Shown here: positions 1-8,494 of the stretch, piece by piece
Layout: every line of letters begins with the position of its first letter
How positions within the stretch are numbered: position 1 is the stretch's first letter
Assembly: GCA_003481005.1 (NCBI GenBank)
Contig: QUKC01000018.1
Span: 9,029 to 73,028, forward strand
Length of the DNA: 64,000 nt
Direction of reading: 5' to 3'
DNA from: Firmicutes bacterium TM09-10
Lineage (GTDB): Bacteria > Bacillota > Clostridia > Lachnospirales > Lachnospiraceae
Notes under the pieces: model-generated
The model's input: only the letters and a program-made list of their open reading frames with translations
Told to the model about the DNA's origin: nothing
Database searches by the model: none
Translations under genes and position numbers: made by a program

Positions 1-1977
1 AAGATGGAGTTTGATTCCGACCTGATGATTCCGGACCGCACGCTGAGCATCAACCAGGGCGCGATTACCGTGCTGGGGTGGCAGAGCTGTCAGCAGCCGG
101 GATCTTTTGCAAATGCGATCCTGCAGGCACTGGCAAAAGAATATCACTTCGATCTGGATACACCGTTTGGGGAATATCCACAGAAAATTCAGGATATTCT
201 GCTGCATGGAACCGGTGGAAAAGAGGTTCTGGTCTACTATGAAGGACAGCGCGGCAAGGGACAGTATCCGATCGCGTTCGAGGGCTTGATTCGGAATGTT
301 GAGCGCAGATACCGGGAGACAGGATCGGACGCCACCAAGCAGGAATACGAGACATTTATGCGGATTACACCGTGTCGGCTGTGTAAGGGGCAGCGTCTGA
401 AAAAAGAAGCGCTGGCAGTAACCGTGTGCGGGAAAAATATATACGAAATTACGTCAATGTTTATCGGAGAGCTGTCGCAGTTTCTGCAGAATATGAAGCT
501 GACGGAACAGCAGGAGCTGATAGGCAGCCAGATTTTAAAGGAAATCCGGGCAAGAGTTGGCTTCCTGATTGACGTCGGACTGGATTATCTCTCCCTTTCC
601 AGAGCGACGGGAACACTTTCCGGCGGCGAGGCGCAGAGAATTCGTCTTGCAACACAGATTGGCTCCGGACTGGTCGGAGTCTGCTATATTCTGGACGAGC
701 CAAGTATCGGTCTACATCAGCGGGACAACGACAAGCTGCTCGCAACGTTGAAGAATCTCCGGGATCTTGGCAATACGCTGATCGTCGTGGAGCATGATGA
801 GGATACGATGCGTGCAGCAGATTATATTGTGGACGTCGGACCTGGAGCAGGCTCCCATGGCGGTCAGATTGTTGCGAGCGGAACCGTGGAAGAGATCATG
901 AATACGCCGGAGTCTATTACCGGTCAGTATTTGAGCGGTGCGAAGAAGATCCCGGTTCCTGAGACGAGACGAAAGCCCACAGGCTGGCTGACTGTGCGCA
1001 GCGCGGAAGAAAATAATTTAAAGAAGATCGATGTGAAATTTCCGTTGGGCGTGTTTACCTGCGTGACGGGCGTTTCCGGCTCCGGCAAATCGTCGCTGGT
1101 CAACGAAATTCTCTATAAACACCTGGCAAGAGATTTAAACCGTGCGAGATGTATTCCGGGAAAACATGCGGGCATCGACGGCATCGAGCAGCTGGATAAG
1201 GTCATTGCGATCGACCAGTCTCCGATTGGGCGGACACCCCGTTCCAATCCGGCGACCTATACAGGCGTATTTGATATGATCCGCGATTTGTTCGCATCGA
1301 CTTCGGATGCAAAAGCGAAAGGCTATAAAAAGGGAAGATTCAGCTTCAACGTTAAGGGCGGACGCTGTGAAGCCTGTGGCGGCGACGGCATTATCAAGAT
1401 TGAAATGCACTTTTTGCCGGATGTCTATGTGCCGTGTGAGGTTTGCGGAGGCAAGCGCTATAACCGAGAGACACTGGACGTTAAATACAAGGGCAAGAGC
1501 ATTTACGATGTGTTGGATATGACAGTGGAGGAGGCGCTGACCTTTTTTGAAAATGTGCCGTCCATCCAGAGAAAGATTCAGACACTATATGATGTAGGGC
1601 TTTCTTATGTCAAGCTGGGACAGCCTTCTACGGAGCTGTCCGGCGGCGAAGCGCAGCGGATCAAGCTGGCAGCGGAGCTGTCCAGACGGAGCACCGGAAG
1701 GACGATCTATATTTTGGACGAACCCACGACCGGACTGCATTTTGCAGATGTGCAGAAGCTGATCGAGATTCTGCACCGGCTTGCAGAGGGCGGAAATACC
1801 GTTGTGGTAATCGAGCACAATCTGGATGTCATCAAGACGGCGGACTATCTGATCGATATCGGACCAGAAGGCGGCATGCGCGGCGGAACGGTCATCGCAA
1901 AGGGAACGCCGGAGGAGGTTGCGAAGAATCCTGCATCGTATACAGGATATTATGTAAAGAAGATGCTGAAAAGTTAA
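1..1977 (+). CDS. uvrA: UvrA, excinuclease ABC subunit A (5' end outside window)
   Basis: DNA-damage recognition ATPase of nucleotide excision repair, acting with UvrB and UvrC. The frame is open from base 1, so the N-terminal third lies upstream; about 658 codons remain of a family length near 940. Seen in order: a C-x2-C zinc segment (CRLCKGQ) near residue 122, the first ABC signature [12 protein letters not shown] and its Walker B, a second Walker A (GVSGSGKSS) near residue 355, a C4 zinc finger (CEACGG and CEVCGG) near residues 455-485, and a second [12 protein letters not shown] with [10 protein letters not shown]. Both ATPase halves look intact. uvrC is in the same window at 42.7 kb but not adjacent. 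The gap to mreB carries a separate promoter. Identification is secure; only the start is missing. Confidence 0.97.
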   Translation, partial: KMEFDSDLMIPDRTLSINQGAITVLGWQSCQQPGSFANAILQALAKEYHFDLDTPFGEYPQKIQDILLHGTGGKEVLVYYEGQRGKGQYPIAFEGLIRNVERRYRETGSDATKQEYETFMRITPCRLCKGQRLKKEALAVTVCGKNIYEITSMFIGELSQFLQNMKLTEQQELIGSQILKEIRARVGFLIDVGLDYLSLSRATGTLSGGEAQRIRLATQIGSGLVGVCYILDEPSIGLHQRDNDKLLATLKNLRDLGNTLIVVEHDEDTMRAADYIVDVGPGAGSHGGQIVASGTVEEIMNTPESITGQYLSGAKKIPVPETRRKPTGWLTVRSAEENNLKKIDVKFPLGVFTCVTGVSGSGKSSLVNEILYKHLARDLNRARCIPGKHAGIDGIEQLDKVIAIDQSPIGRTPRSNPATYTGVFDMIRDLFASTSDAKAKGYKKGRFSFNVKGGRCEACGGDGIIKIEMHFLPDVYVPCEVCGGKRYNRETLDVKYKGKSIYDVLDMTVEEALTFFENVPSIQRKIQTLYDVGLSYVKLGQPSTELSGGEAQRIKLAAELSRRSTGRTIYILDEPTTGLHFADVQKLIEILHRLAEGGNTVVVIEHNLDVIKTADYLIDIGPEGGMRGGTVIAKGTPEEVAKNPASYTGYYVKKMLKS

Positions 1978-1993
1978 ATTTTTCTGAATCCCC

Positions 1994-2022
1994 TTTTCAA
2001 TACCGGGGTTTTACGCTATAAT
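1994..2022 (+). promoter_or_regulatory. Promoter for mreB-like gene
   Basis: TTTTCA (1994-1999) and a consensus TATAAT (2017-2022) are 17 bp apart. Transcription would begin near 2030 and give a leader of about 100 nt before the mreB-like ATG at 2134. The -35 box is weak, so confidence rests on the perfect -10 and the spacing. Confidence 0.6.
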
Positions 2023-2090
2023 GGACGCGGACTATTCCAAAAAGGGTGAAGTTTGCCCTGATTAACATAGAGCAGAACAGGGAATGATTG

Positions 2091-2107
2091 GAACGTACAG
2101 TACGTTC
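2091..2107. promoter_or_regulatory. Perfect inverted repeat in the mreB leader
   Basis: GAACGTAC, one base, GTACGTTC: a perfect 8-bp inverted repeat about 70 nt downstream of the -10 box and about 27 nt before the start codon. It could be an operator or a small RNA hairpin near the ribosome binding site. It resembles an SOS box only superficially, since GAAC and GTTC are separated by 9 rather than 4 bases. Function is inference only. Confidence 0.45.
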
Positions 2108-2133
2108 GCAGCAGAACGGAAGGAGATTATAGC

Positions 2134-3123
2134 ATGCAGTATACAGATATCGGGATTGATTTGGGAACAGCCAGCATTTTGGTTTATATCAGAGGGAAGG
2201 GCGTCGTATTAAAGGAGCCTTCCGTTGTAGCATTTGACCGTGATACCAACAAGATCAAGGCAATTGGAGAGGACGCGCGCCTGATGCTGGGACGTACGCC
2301 CGGCAATATCGTAGCAGTCCGTCCGCTTCGTCAGGGCGTTATTTCTGACTATACCGTAACAGAGAAGATGATGAAATACTTCATCCAGAAAGCACTCGGC
2401 AGAAAAACCTTCCGCCGCCCCAGAATCGCAGTCTGCGTACCCAGCGGCGTAACTGAGGTAGAGAAGAAAGCTGTTGAGGATGCAACCTATCAGGCAGGCG
2501 CAAGAGAGGTCTCTATTATTGAAGAGCCGATTGCGGCTGCAATCGGAGCTGGTATCGATATTTCCAGACCTTGCGGCAACATGATCGTGGATATCGGCGG
2601 CGGTACGTCCGATATTGCGGTAATTTCGCTGGGAGGAACCGTGGTGAGCGCATCCATCAAGATCGCAGGCGATGATTTTGACGAAGCGATTGTCCGCTAC
2701 ATGAGAAAGAAGCATAACCTTCTGATCGGTGAACGTACCGCAGAGGATATCAAGATCAAAATCGGTTCCGCTTATAAGAGACCGGAGCCGGACTACATGG
2801 AAGTCAGAGGACGTAACCTGGTAACAGGTCTGCCCAAGACCATCAAGGTTTCTTCGGAAGAAACAGAAGAGGCACTCAAAGAGTCTACAATGCAAATTGT
2901 AGAAGCAATTCACGGCGTATTGGAGAAGACTCCCCCGGAACTGGCTGCGGATATCGCGGACAGAGGTATCGTCCTGACCGGCGGCGGAAGCCTGCTGCGC
3001 GGTCTGGAAGAGCTGATTGCGGAGCACACCGGCATCAATACGATGACGGCAGAAGATCCGATGACCGCAGTAGCCATCGGAACCGGCAAATATGTAGAAT
3101 TTCTGGGCGGATACAGAGAGTAA
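2134..3123 (+). CDS. mreB: MreB/Mbl family cell-shape actin
   Basis: Bacterial actin that polymerises under the membrane and guides elongasome wall synthesis. 329 aa, the normal length. Visible actin-fold motifs: phosphate-1 loop DLGTASILVY near residue 8, the family segment PSVVAFD, EEPIAAAIGAG near residue 132, phosphate-2 loop DIGGGTSD near 154, and the C-terminal adenosine motif LTGGGSLLRGL near 288. The start follows AAGGAG. It stands alone, with its own promoter and a following terminator, not beside mreC/mreD, so it may be an Mbl or MreBH-type paralogue rather than the mreBCD copy. Family certain, paralogue uncertain. Confidence 0.93.
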   Translation: MQYTDIGIDLGTASILVYIRGKGVVLKEPSVVAFDRDTNKIKAIGEDARLMLGRTPGNIVAVRPLRQGVISDYTVTEKMMKYFIQKALGRKTFRRPRIAVCVPSGVTEVEKKAVEDATYQAGAREVSIIEEPIAAAIGAGIDISRPCGNMIVDIGGGTSDIAVISLGGTVVSASIKIAGDDFDEAIVRYMRKKHNLLIGERTAEDIKIKIGSAYKRPEPDYMEVRGRNLVTGLPKTIKVSSEETEEALKESTMQIVEAIHGVLEKTPPELAADIADRGIVLTGGGSLLRGLEELIAEHTGINTMTAEDPMTAVAIGTGKYVEFLGGYRE

Positions 3124-3188
3124 TTCCATCGGAACCAGAACGTAGATGCAAAGCGCATCGAAAACAGGAACATTGTCAGAATCATAAC

Positions 3189-3217
3189 AAGGTCGCCTAT
3201 TTCATGGGCGACCTTTT
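3189..3217 (+). terminator. Rho-independent terminator after mreB
   Basis: AGGTCGCC, a 9-nt loop, GGCGACCT, then TTTTG. It lies 65 nt after the mreB stop and separates that gene from recD2. Confidence 0.8.
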
Positions 3218-3288
3218 GTGTTCAAAATGCCTGTTGGTGTGGTTGGCGGCGCGGTGCAGCCTATATTATAACAACAGCGGAGAAAACA

Positions 3289-5529
3289 GTGGCACAGCTG
3301 AAAGGATTTGTAACACACATTATTTATCGTAACAACGGGAACGGCTATACCGTTTTTGAATTGAATACAGGCGACGAGATCACCTGCGTTGGCACATTTC
3401 AGTCTCTGGAAGAGGGAGAAATTCTGGAGCTGGAGGGAGATTTTACCGAGCACGCGGTGTATGGGAGTCAGTTTAAAGTTTCTTCGTTCAAATTCTCGTC
3501 GCCAGAGGATGCGGCGGGGATGGAGAGATATCTCGGCTCCGGGGCGATCAAAGGAGTCGGCGCTTCGCTGGCGGCGCGGATTGTGAAACGATTCGGGGCG
3601 GATACGTTTCGGATTATCGAAGAAGAGCCGGAGCGCCTGGCGGAGATCAAGGGGATCAGCGAGCGCAAGGCGATGGATATTGCATCCCAGATGGAAGAAA
3701 AGCACGAAATGCGGGAAGCAATGGTCTATCTGCAGAAATACGGGATTTCCAACACGCTGGCGGTGCGGATTTATGAAACCTACGGCAGCAGGCTCTACCG
3801 GGTTTTGGAAGAAAACCCGTACCAGCTTGCGGATGATATTGACGGAATCGGCTTCCGCAAGGCGGATGAACTCGCCGCAAGAATCGGCATCCACACGGAT
3901 TCGGATTTTCGAATCCGGAGCGGAATTTTGTATACATTATTGCAGGCGTCCGGAGAAGGGCACATGTATCTGCCGGGCAGCGTTTTGATCCGGCGCGCGG
4001 CAACGCTTCTCGACCTTCCGCAGGAGGCAATTGCAGATCAGCTGCCGAACCTTTCGATGGATAAAAAAATGGTCATCAAGAAAAACGGCGAGGATACGAT
4101 CTGTTATGCGTTTTCGTATTATTACGTAGAGCTTGCCTGCGCGCGGATGCTGGTGGAATTGAATCAGACGATGCTGCCGGAGGGCGAGCTGCTCCCGGCG
4201 CAGGAGGAGGCAATTTTAAAACGGGTGGATCAGATTCAACAACAGGAGGGACTGATGCTGGACGAGCTGCAGCGGAAGGCAGTTCTGGAGAGCGTCCGCA
4301 ACAGCATTCTGATTTTGACCGGCGGACCGGGCACTGGTAAGACGACGACGATCAACACAATTATCCGGTATTTTGAAGGAGAAGGGCTGGATCTTTACCT
4401 CGCGGCGCCGACCGGAAGAGCGGCGAAGAGGATGACGGAGGCAACTGGCTACGAAGCGCGGACGATCCACCGGATGCTTGAGCTGTCCGGGGCGATGCCG
4501 GAAAGCGGCAAAAAGGCGAGCTTTGAACGGAATGAGGACAATCCGCTGGAGGCGGACGTGATTATCGTCGATGAGATGTCGATGGTTGATATCCACCTGT
4601 TTCAGTCACTGTTGAAGGCGGTCAGCCCGGGGACGAGGTTGATTTTAGTCGGGGACGTGAATCAGCTGCCGAGCGTGGGTCCCGGACAGGTGCTGGCAGA
4701 TCTGATTGCCAGCGAGGTGTTTCCTGTCGTCTGCCTACAGAAAATTTTCCGGCAGGCGCAGGAGAGCGATATTGTTGTCAATGCGCATCGGATTAACAAA
4801 GGAGAACAGATTGCGCTGACAAATAAAAGCAGGGATTTCTTTTTTCTGGAGAGGAACAGTGTCCCTGTTATCTACAAGCATATGGTGCAGCTGATAGGAG
4901 AGATGCTGCCGAAATATGTAAAGGCTTCGCCGTTCGATATCCAGGTGCTGACGCCGATGCGGAAAGGCAGCCTTGGTGTGGAGACGTTAAACGGCGTACT
5001 GCAGAGCTGTTTAAATCCTCCGTCGGAGGGCAAAAAGGAGGTTCAGCTGGGCGATACCCTGTTCCGCGAGGGGGACAAGGTGATGCAGATTAAAAACAAC
5101 TACCAGCTGGAATGGGAGGTCGTCAGCCGTTACGGCATCCCGATCGACAAGGGAGTTGGAATTTTTAACGGTGATATGGGGATAATCCGGGAAATTGACG
5201 AATATGCACAGACGGTGCTGGTGGAATACGACGAGCAACGCCGCGTGACCTATACCTATCCGCAGATGGAAGAGGTGGAGCTGGCTTACGCGATTACAAT
5301 TCACAAGTCGCAGGGAAGCGAATATCCTGCTGTGATTATGCCGCTTTTGGGAGGACCGAGACTCCTGTTTAACAGAAACCTTCTGTATACAGGTGTCACC
5401 CGTGCAAGGGGCTGCGTGACGATTCTGGGAAGCCGCAAGGTGGTGCAGGAGATGATTGCAAACGAAAGCGAAAACCGCAGGTACACCAGTCTGGACGTTC
5501 GAATCAGAGAGCTGAAAGGGGAAGTTTGA
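3289..5529 (+). CDS. recD2: RecD2-type SF1B DNA helicase
   Basis: ATP-dependent 5'-3' DNA helicase of the RecD-like family found without RecBC; in Bacillus and Deinococcus it acts in recombination and damage tolerance. 746 aa, normal length. N-terminal OB-like domain, tandem helix-hairpin-helix segments at about residues 80-200, Walker A GGPGTGKTTT near 345, Walker B/motif II DEMSMVD near 428, motif III GDVNQLPSVGPG near 455, and C-terminal motifs THKSQGSEYP near 672 and YTGVTRAR. GTG start; no closer ATG. Its TGA overlaps the TTG start of comF by four bases, beginning a compact unit that reaches cdaR, so translation of these genes is probably coupled. Confidence 0.95.
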   Translation: MAQLKGFVTHIIYRNNGNGYTVFELNTGDEITCVGTFQSLEEGEILELEGDFTEHAVYGSQFKVSSFKFSSPEDAAGMERYLGSGAIKGVGASLAARIVKRFGADTFRIIEEEPERLAEIKGISERKAMDIASQMEEKHEMREAMVYLQKYGISNTLAVRIYETYGSRLYRVLEENPYQLADDIDGIGFRKADELAARIGIHTDSDFRIRSGILYTLLQASGEGHMYLPGSVLIRRAATLLDLPQEAIADQLPNLSMDKKMVIKKNGEDTICYAFSYYYVELACARMLVELNQTMLPEGELLPAQEEAILKRVDQIQQQEGLMLDELQRKAVLESVRNSILILTGGPGTGKTTTINTIIRYFEGEGLDLYLAAPTGRAAKRMTEATGYEARTIHRMLELSGAMPESGKKASFERNEDNPLEADVIIVDEMSMVDIHLFQSLLKAVSPGTRLILVGDVNQLPSVGPGQVLADLIASEVFPVVCLQKIFRQAQESDIVVNAHRINKGEQIALTNKSRDFFFLERNSVPVIYKHMVQLIGEMLPKYVKASPFDIQVLTPMRKGSLGVETLNGVLQSCLNPPSEGKKEVQLGDTLFREGDKVMQIKNNYQLEWEVVSRYGIPIDKGVGIFNGDMGIIREIDEYAQTVLVEYDEQRRVTYTYPQMEEVELAYAITIHKSQGSEYPAVIMPLLGGPRLLFNRNLLYTGVTRARGCVTILGSRKVVQEMIANESENRRYTSLDVRIRELKGEV

Positions 5530-6236
5530 TCGATTTCAAAACGCTATTATTTCCACAAAGATGTCCTGTATGCGACAGACCGGTGAAACCGACGGGAGCG
5601 CTGGTGTGCAGAAGCTGTGCACCGAAACTTGTTTATGTCAGACAGCCGCTTTGCATGAAGTGCGGAAAGGAGCTTTCTGATGAAAATCAGGAATACTGCA
5701 GGGACTGTCTGCATAAAAAACATCTGTATGACAGAGGGATCAGCCTGTACCGGTATGCGAGCGTTAAAAAGGCGGTTTACCGGTTCAAATATGCGGGCAG
5801 GCAGGAATACGCCGCTTTTTTCGGAAAAGAGATGGCATGGCATTTGGGGCGGCAGATCCTTTCCTGGAAGGTAGACGCATTGGTCCCTGTTCCGCTGCAT
5901 CCGGCGCGGAAGCGCAAAAGAGGCTACAATCAGGCGGAGCTTCTGGCATTGGAAATTGGAAAACAGTTAGGGCTCCGGGTGGAGAACAACTGGCTGATTC
6001 GGACAAAAAATACAGTTCCGCAGAAGCTTTTAAATGGGCAGGAACGCCAAAATAATTTGAAAAAGGCTTTTAAAGCAGGGCAAAATGATGTAAAATTAAA
6101 TGCAATTGTAATTATTGATGATATCTATACGACAGGAAGTACGATAGATGCGATGGCGGCGGTCTGCAGGCAGCAGGGCGTTTCCAGAATTTATTTTGCG
6201 GCGTTGTCTATCGGAAACGGACAGGAGGTCAGATGA
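5526..6236 (+). CDS. comF: ComF/ComFC family phosphoribosyltransferase-fold protein
   Basis: 236 aa. An N-terminal zinc ribbon of four C-x2-C pairs (CPVC, CRSC, CMKC, CRDC; residues 12-60) is followed by a type I phosphoribosyltransferase domain with the PRPP loop IIDDIYTTGST near residues 196-206. ComFC-type proteins assist natural transformation; many non-competent Firmicutes keep a copy. The TTG start overlaps the recD2 stop (TTGA) and the stop overlaps the next ATG (ATGA), so it is embedded in an operon. Linkage to the RecD2 helicase fits a role in handling single-stranded DNA. The exact biochemical role is not shown by the sequence. Confidence 0.9.
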   Translation: MIDFKTLLFPQRCPVCDRPVKPTGALVCRSCAPKLVYVRQPLCMKCGKELSDENQEYCRDCLHKKHLYDRGISLYRYASVKKAVYRFKYAGRQEYAAFFGKEMAWHLGRQILSWKVDALVPVPLHPARKRKRGYNQAELLALEIGKQLGLRVENNWLIRTKNTVPQKLLNGQERQNNLKKAFKAGQNDVKLNAIVIIDDIYTTGSTIDAMAAVCRQQGVSRIYFAALSIGNGQEVR

Positions 6237-6637
6237 TCAATCAGGAAAAGGTTCTCAGAATGACCAAGATGGCATCGTATGAAGAGCACGGTGGACGGAA
6301 GGATCGCGCAGTGGTGGGATATTTTCGCAGCGACTATATCGGAAAACAGACCATTATTTCACTGATAGTGATAACGGCAGCGTTCCTTGCCGGGCTGGGG
6401 GCATATCTTGTATTTCATTTTTCAGAGGTAATGGGAAATATTTATTCCATGGATCTGGTGGGAACGGCGAAGAAGATTTTGACGTTATATCTGATGGCGG
6501 CAGTTTTATATGTGGCAGTTACCTATGTGATATACACGATCCGTTATGCAAAAGCGAAGAAGAGGCTGCAGTTATTTTTGGAGTATCTGGACTGCCTGGA
6601 TCAGGATGGAGAAGAGGAAACCGCAGAGAGGAAATAA
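6233..6637 (+). CDS. Small two-helix membrane protein of the cdaA operon
   Basis: 134 aa, no family recognised. A basic N-terminus (about 45 residues) is followed by two hydrophobic segments near residues 38-62 and 75-101, then a charged tail ending in an acidic EEETAERK stretch, suggesting both ends face the cytoplasm. Its ATG overlaps the comF stop by four bases and it is three bases from the next membrane-protein gene, so the pair is almost certainly co-translated. Position upstream of cdaA suggests a membrane or c-di-AMP related role, which is inference by context only. Confidence 0.75.
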   Translation: MINQEKVLRMTKMASYEEHGGRKDRAVVGYFRSDYIGKQTIISLIVITAAFLAGLGAYLVFHFSEVMGNIYSMDLVGTAKKILTLYLMAAVLYVAVTYVIYTIRYAKAKKRLQLFLEYLDCLDQDGEEETAERK

Positions 6638-6640
6638 AAG

Positions 6641-7618
6641 ATGACACAGCTGCTTGTAATCAGAGAATACATAAAAAATTTTTACACAAAATATGAAGAA
6701 TTTATCGTTCCCCTGTTGAAATTTGTGTTGGGACTTATTTTGTTTCTGACGATCAACGGCAGAATGGGCTATATGGAAAAAATCGACCACGTTGCGATCG
6801 TGCTGGTGGCGGCGCTTCTGTGCTCGTTCCTTCCGCTGGGCGTGATGGTATTTTTGAGCGCAATGTTTCTGCTGCTGCATACCTATGCGCTGTCTGCGGA
6901 ATGCGTTGTGGTTCTGCTGCTTGCCTATATTATCGTGTTGGTGATTTATCTGCGGTTTGCACCGAAAGCGCATTTGCTGCTGCTTTTGACACCGCTTCTG
7001 TTTGTGTGGAAGATCCCTTATGCTGCTCCGCTGGCAGCGGGACTGTTCGGGACACCGGGAGCTGCGGCTGCGGTTGCAGGCGGCGTAGTGGTATATTATG
7101 TGCTGGCATATATTACCGGCAATGCGCAGGCGTTTGGCGGCGGGGAAAGCGATACCATGCTGCAGCGCTTCAGCGATATGGGAACCGGCGTGATCGAAAA
7201 TAAAGAAATGCTGATTGTAGTGACGGCGTTTGCCATCACAGCGATTTTGGTTTATGCGATCCGCCGCATGAGCATTAACTATTCCAGAGCGATCGCTGTT
7301 TTGGTCGGAACGCTGGCAGATATCGTAATTTTGCTGATCGGGGATCTGATGTATGACGCGAATTTTTCCCTGGCGGGCGTGATTCTTGGCAGTATTGTAT
7401 GTGCGCTGATCGCACTGGTGATGCAGTTTTTCCAGTTCAATCTGGATTATGCGCGCACCGAAAAAGTGCAGTTTGAAGATGATGAGTATTATTACTATGT
7501 AAAAGCGGTTCCCAAAATGGCAGTGGCAGTGCCGGAGAAGCGGGTAAAACGGATCACGACGCAGCGCGCAAACCAGAATGTCCGCCACAGCCATGGGAAG
7601 GGCAAAACCAGAAAATAG
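6641..7618 (+). CDS. Polytopic membrane protein upstream of cdaA
   Basis: 325 aa, family not recognised. About eight to ten hydrophobic segments span residues 20-275 (for example VLGLILFLTI, VVVLLLAYIIVLVIYL, AGVILGSIVCALIALVMQFF). Then comes an acidic-aromatic cluster FEDDEYYYYVKA and a strongly basic, Arg/Lys/His-rich tail of about 30 residues. The basic cytoplasmic tail could bind nucleic acid, lipid headgroups or a partner. Twelve bases separate its stop from the cdaA ATG. No transporter signature was seen. The tight packing with cdaA suggests a functional partner of the cyclase, unproven. Confidence 0.78.
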   Translation: MTQLLVIREYIKNFYTKYEEFIVPLLKFVLGLILFLTINGRMGYMEKIDHVAIVLVAALLCSFLPLGVMVFLSAMFLLLHTYALSAECVVVLLLAYIIVLVIYLRFAPKAHLLLLLTPLLFVWKIPYAAPLAAGLFGTPGAAAAVAGGVVVYYVLAYITGNAQAFGGGESDTMLQRFSDMGTGVIENKEMLIVVTAFAITAILVYAIRRMSINYSRAIAVLVGTLADIVILLIGDLMYDANFSLAGVILGSIVCALIALVMQFFQFNLDYARTEKVQFEDDEYYYYVKAVPKMAVAVPEKRVKRITTQRANQNVRHSHGKGKTRK

Positions 7619-7630
7619 TGAGATGGAACA

Positions 7631-8494
7631 ATGGAACAGATCAAAGAGTTTGCGGACAGATATCTGACACAGATACAATTTATAGGACCAATGGATATTG
7701 TGGAGATTATCCTCATTTCTCTGATGGTCTATTATCTACTGATCTTTATTCGGAATACCAGGGCATGGCAGCTGTTAAAGGGCGTGTTCGTCATTCTGGT
7801 ATTTCTTGTGATTGCCGAAATCCTGCAGATGGATACGATCCTCTGGATTGCGAGGACGGCGTTTCAGTTTGCAACAATTGCGCTGATCGTCGTGCTGCAG
7901 CCGGAGCTGCGCAAGGCGCTGGAACAGCTCGGACAGAAAAATCTGATTCGTTCCGTCATTCCCTTTGAATCCTCCAAGCCGGAGGAGGGACTCTTTTCCG
8001 ACCGGACGATCCGTGAGATCGTAAAGGGCTGTGTGGAAATGTCCCGGGCAAAGACGGGCGCGCTGATCGTTGTCAGACAGCTGGACTCCCTGGCAGAATA
8101 TGAACGTACTGGCATTGCAGTGGATGGTATTGTGACCAGCCAGCTGCTGATCAATATTTTCGAAAAAAATACGCCGTTACATGACGGCGCAGTGATCGTA
8201 CAGGGGAACCGCGTGACCTATGCGACCTGCTATTTGCCGTTGTCGGACAATATGCGTTTGAGCAAGGATCTCGGAACGAGACACCGTGCAGGAGTCGGTA
8301 TTTCCGAGGTAACGGATTCCATGACAGTGATCGTGTCAGAGGAAAATGGCAAGATCAGCGTCGCTTATGAAGGAACGTTAAGCAGAGGACTGACGGCGGA
8401 GGAACTGGAAGAAAAGCTGAGATCTATTCAGAAAAAACCGTCCGATGAGAAAGCGCACAAACGCTGGAAGGGGTGGTTCCACAATGAAAAGTAA
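7631..8494 (+). CDS. cdaA: Membrane diadenylate cyclase CdaA
   Basis: Makes cyclic di-AMP from two ATP. 287 aa, normal length. Three N-terminal membrane helices (about residues 17-90) precede a DAC domain with both diagnostic motifs: DGA in LHDGAVIV near residue 183 and RHR in TRHRAGVG near 217. c-di-AMP controls potassium and osmolyte transport and wall homeostasis in Firmicutes. Followed by cdaR with an 11-base overlap and then glmM, the conserved cdaA-cdaR-glmM order in which CdaR and GlmM modulate the cyclase. Here the unit also contains recD2 and comF upstream. Confidence 0.97.
   Translation: MEQIKEFADRYLTQIQFIGPMDIVEIILISLMVYYLLIFIRNTRAWQLLKGVFVILVFLVIAEILQMDTILWIARTAFQFATIALIVVLQPELRKALEQLGQKNLIRSVIPFESSKPEEGLFSDRTIREIVKGCVEMSRAKTGALIVVRQLDSLAEYERTGIAVDGIVTSQLLINIFEKNTPLHDGAVIVQGNRVTYATCYLPLSDNMRLSKDLGTRHRAGVGISEVTDSMTVIVSEENGKISVAYEGTLSRGLTAEELEEKLRSIQKKPSDEKAHKRWKGWFHNEK

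Noticed and set aside
1980..2015. CCCC...GGGG-TTTT as a uvrA terminator
   Set aside because: Only a four-pair stem; it overlaps the -35 region of the mreB promoter and is too weak to list as a terminator.
2091..2107. LexA/SOS box near uvrA and mreB
   Set aside because: GAAC and GTTC are separated by nine bases rather than the four of the Bacillus-type box, and the site is downstream of uvrA, not in its promoter.
2209..3129. Long minus-strand open frame (306 codons) opposite mreB
   Set aside because: It mirrors codon structure of the strongly conserved mreB frame; no ribosome binding site and no recognisable family.
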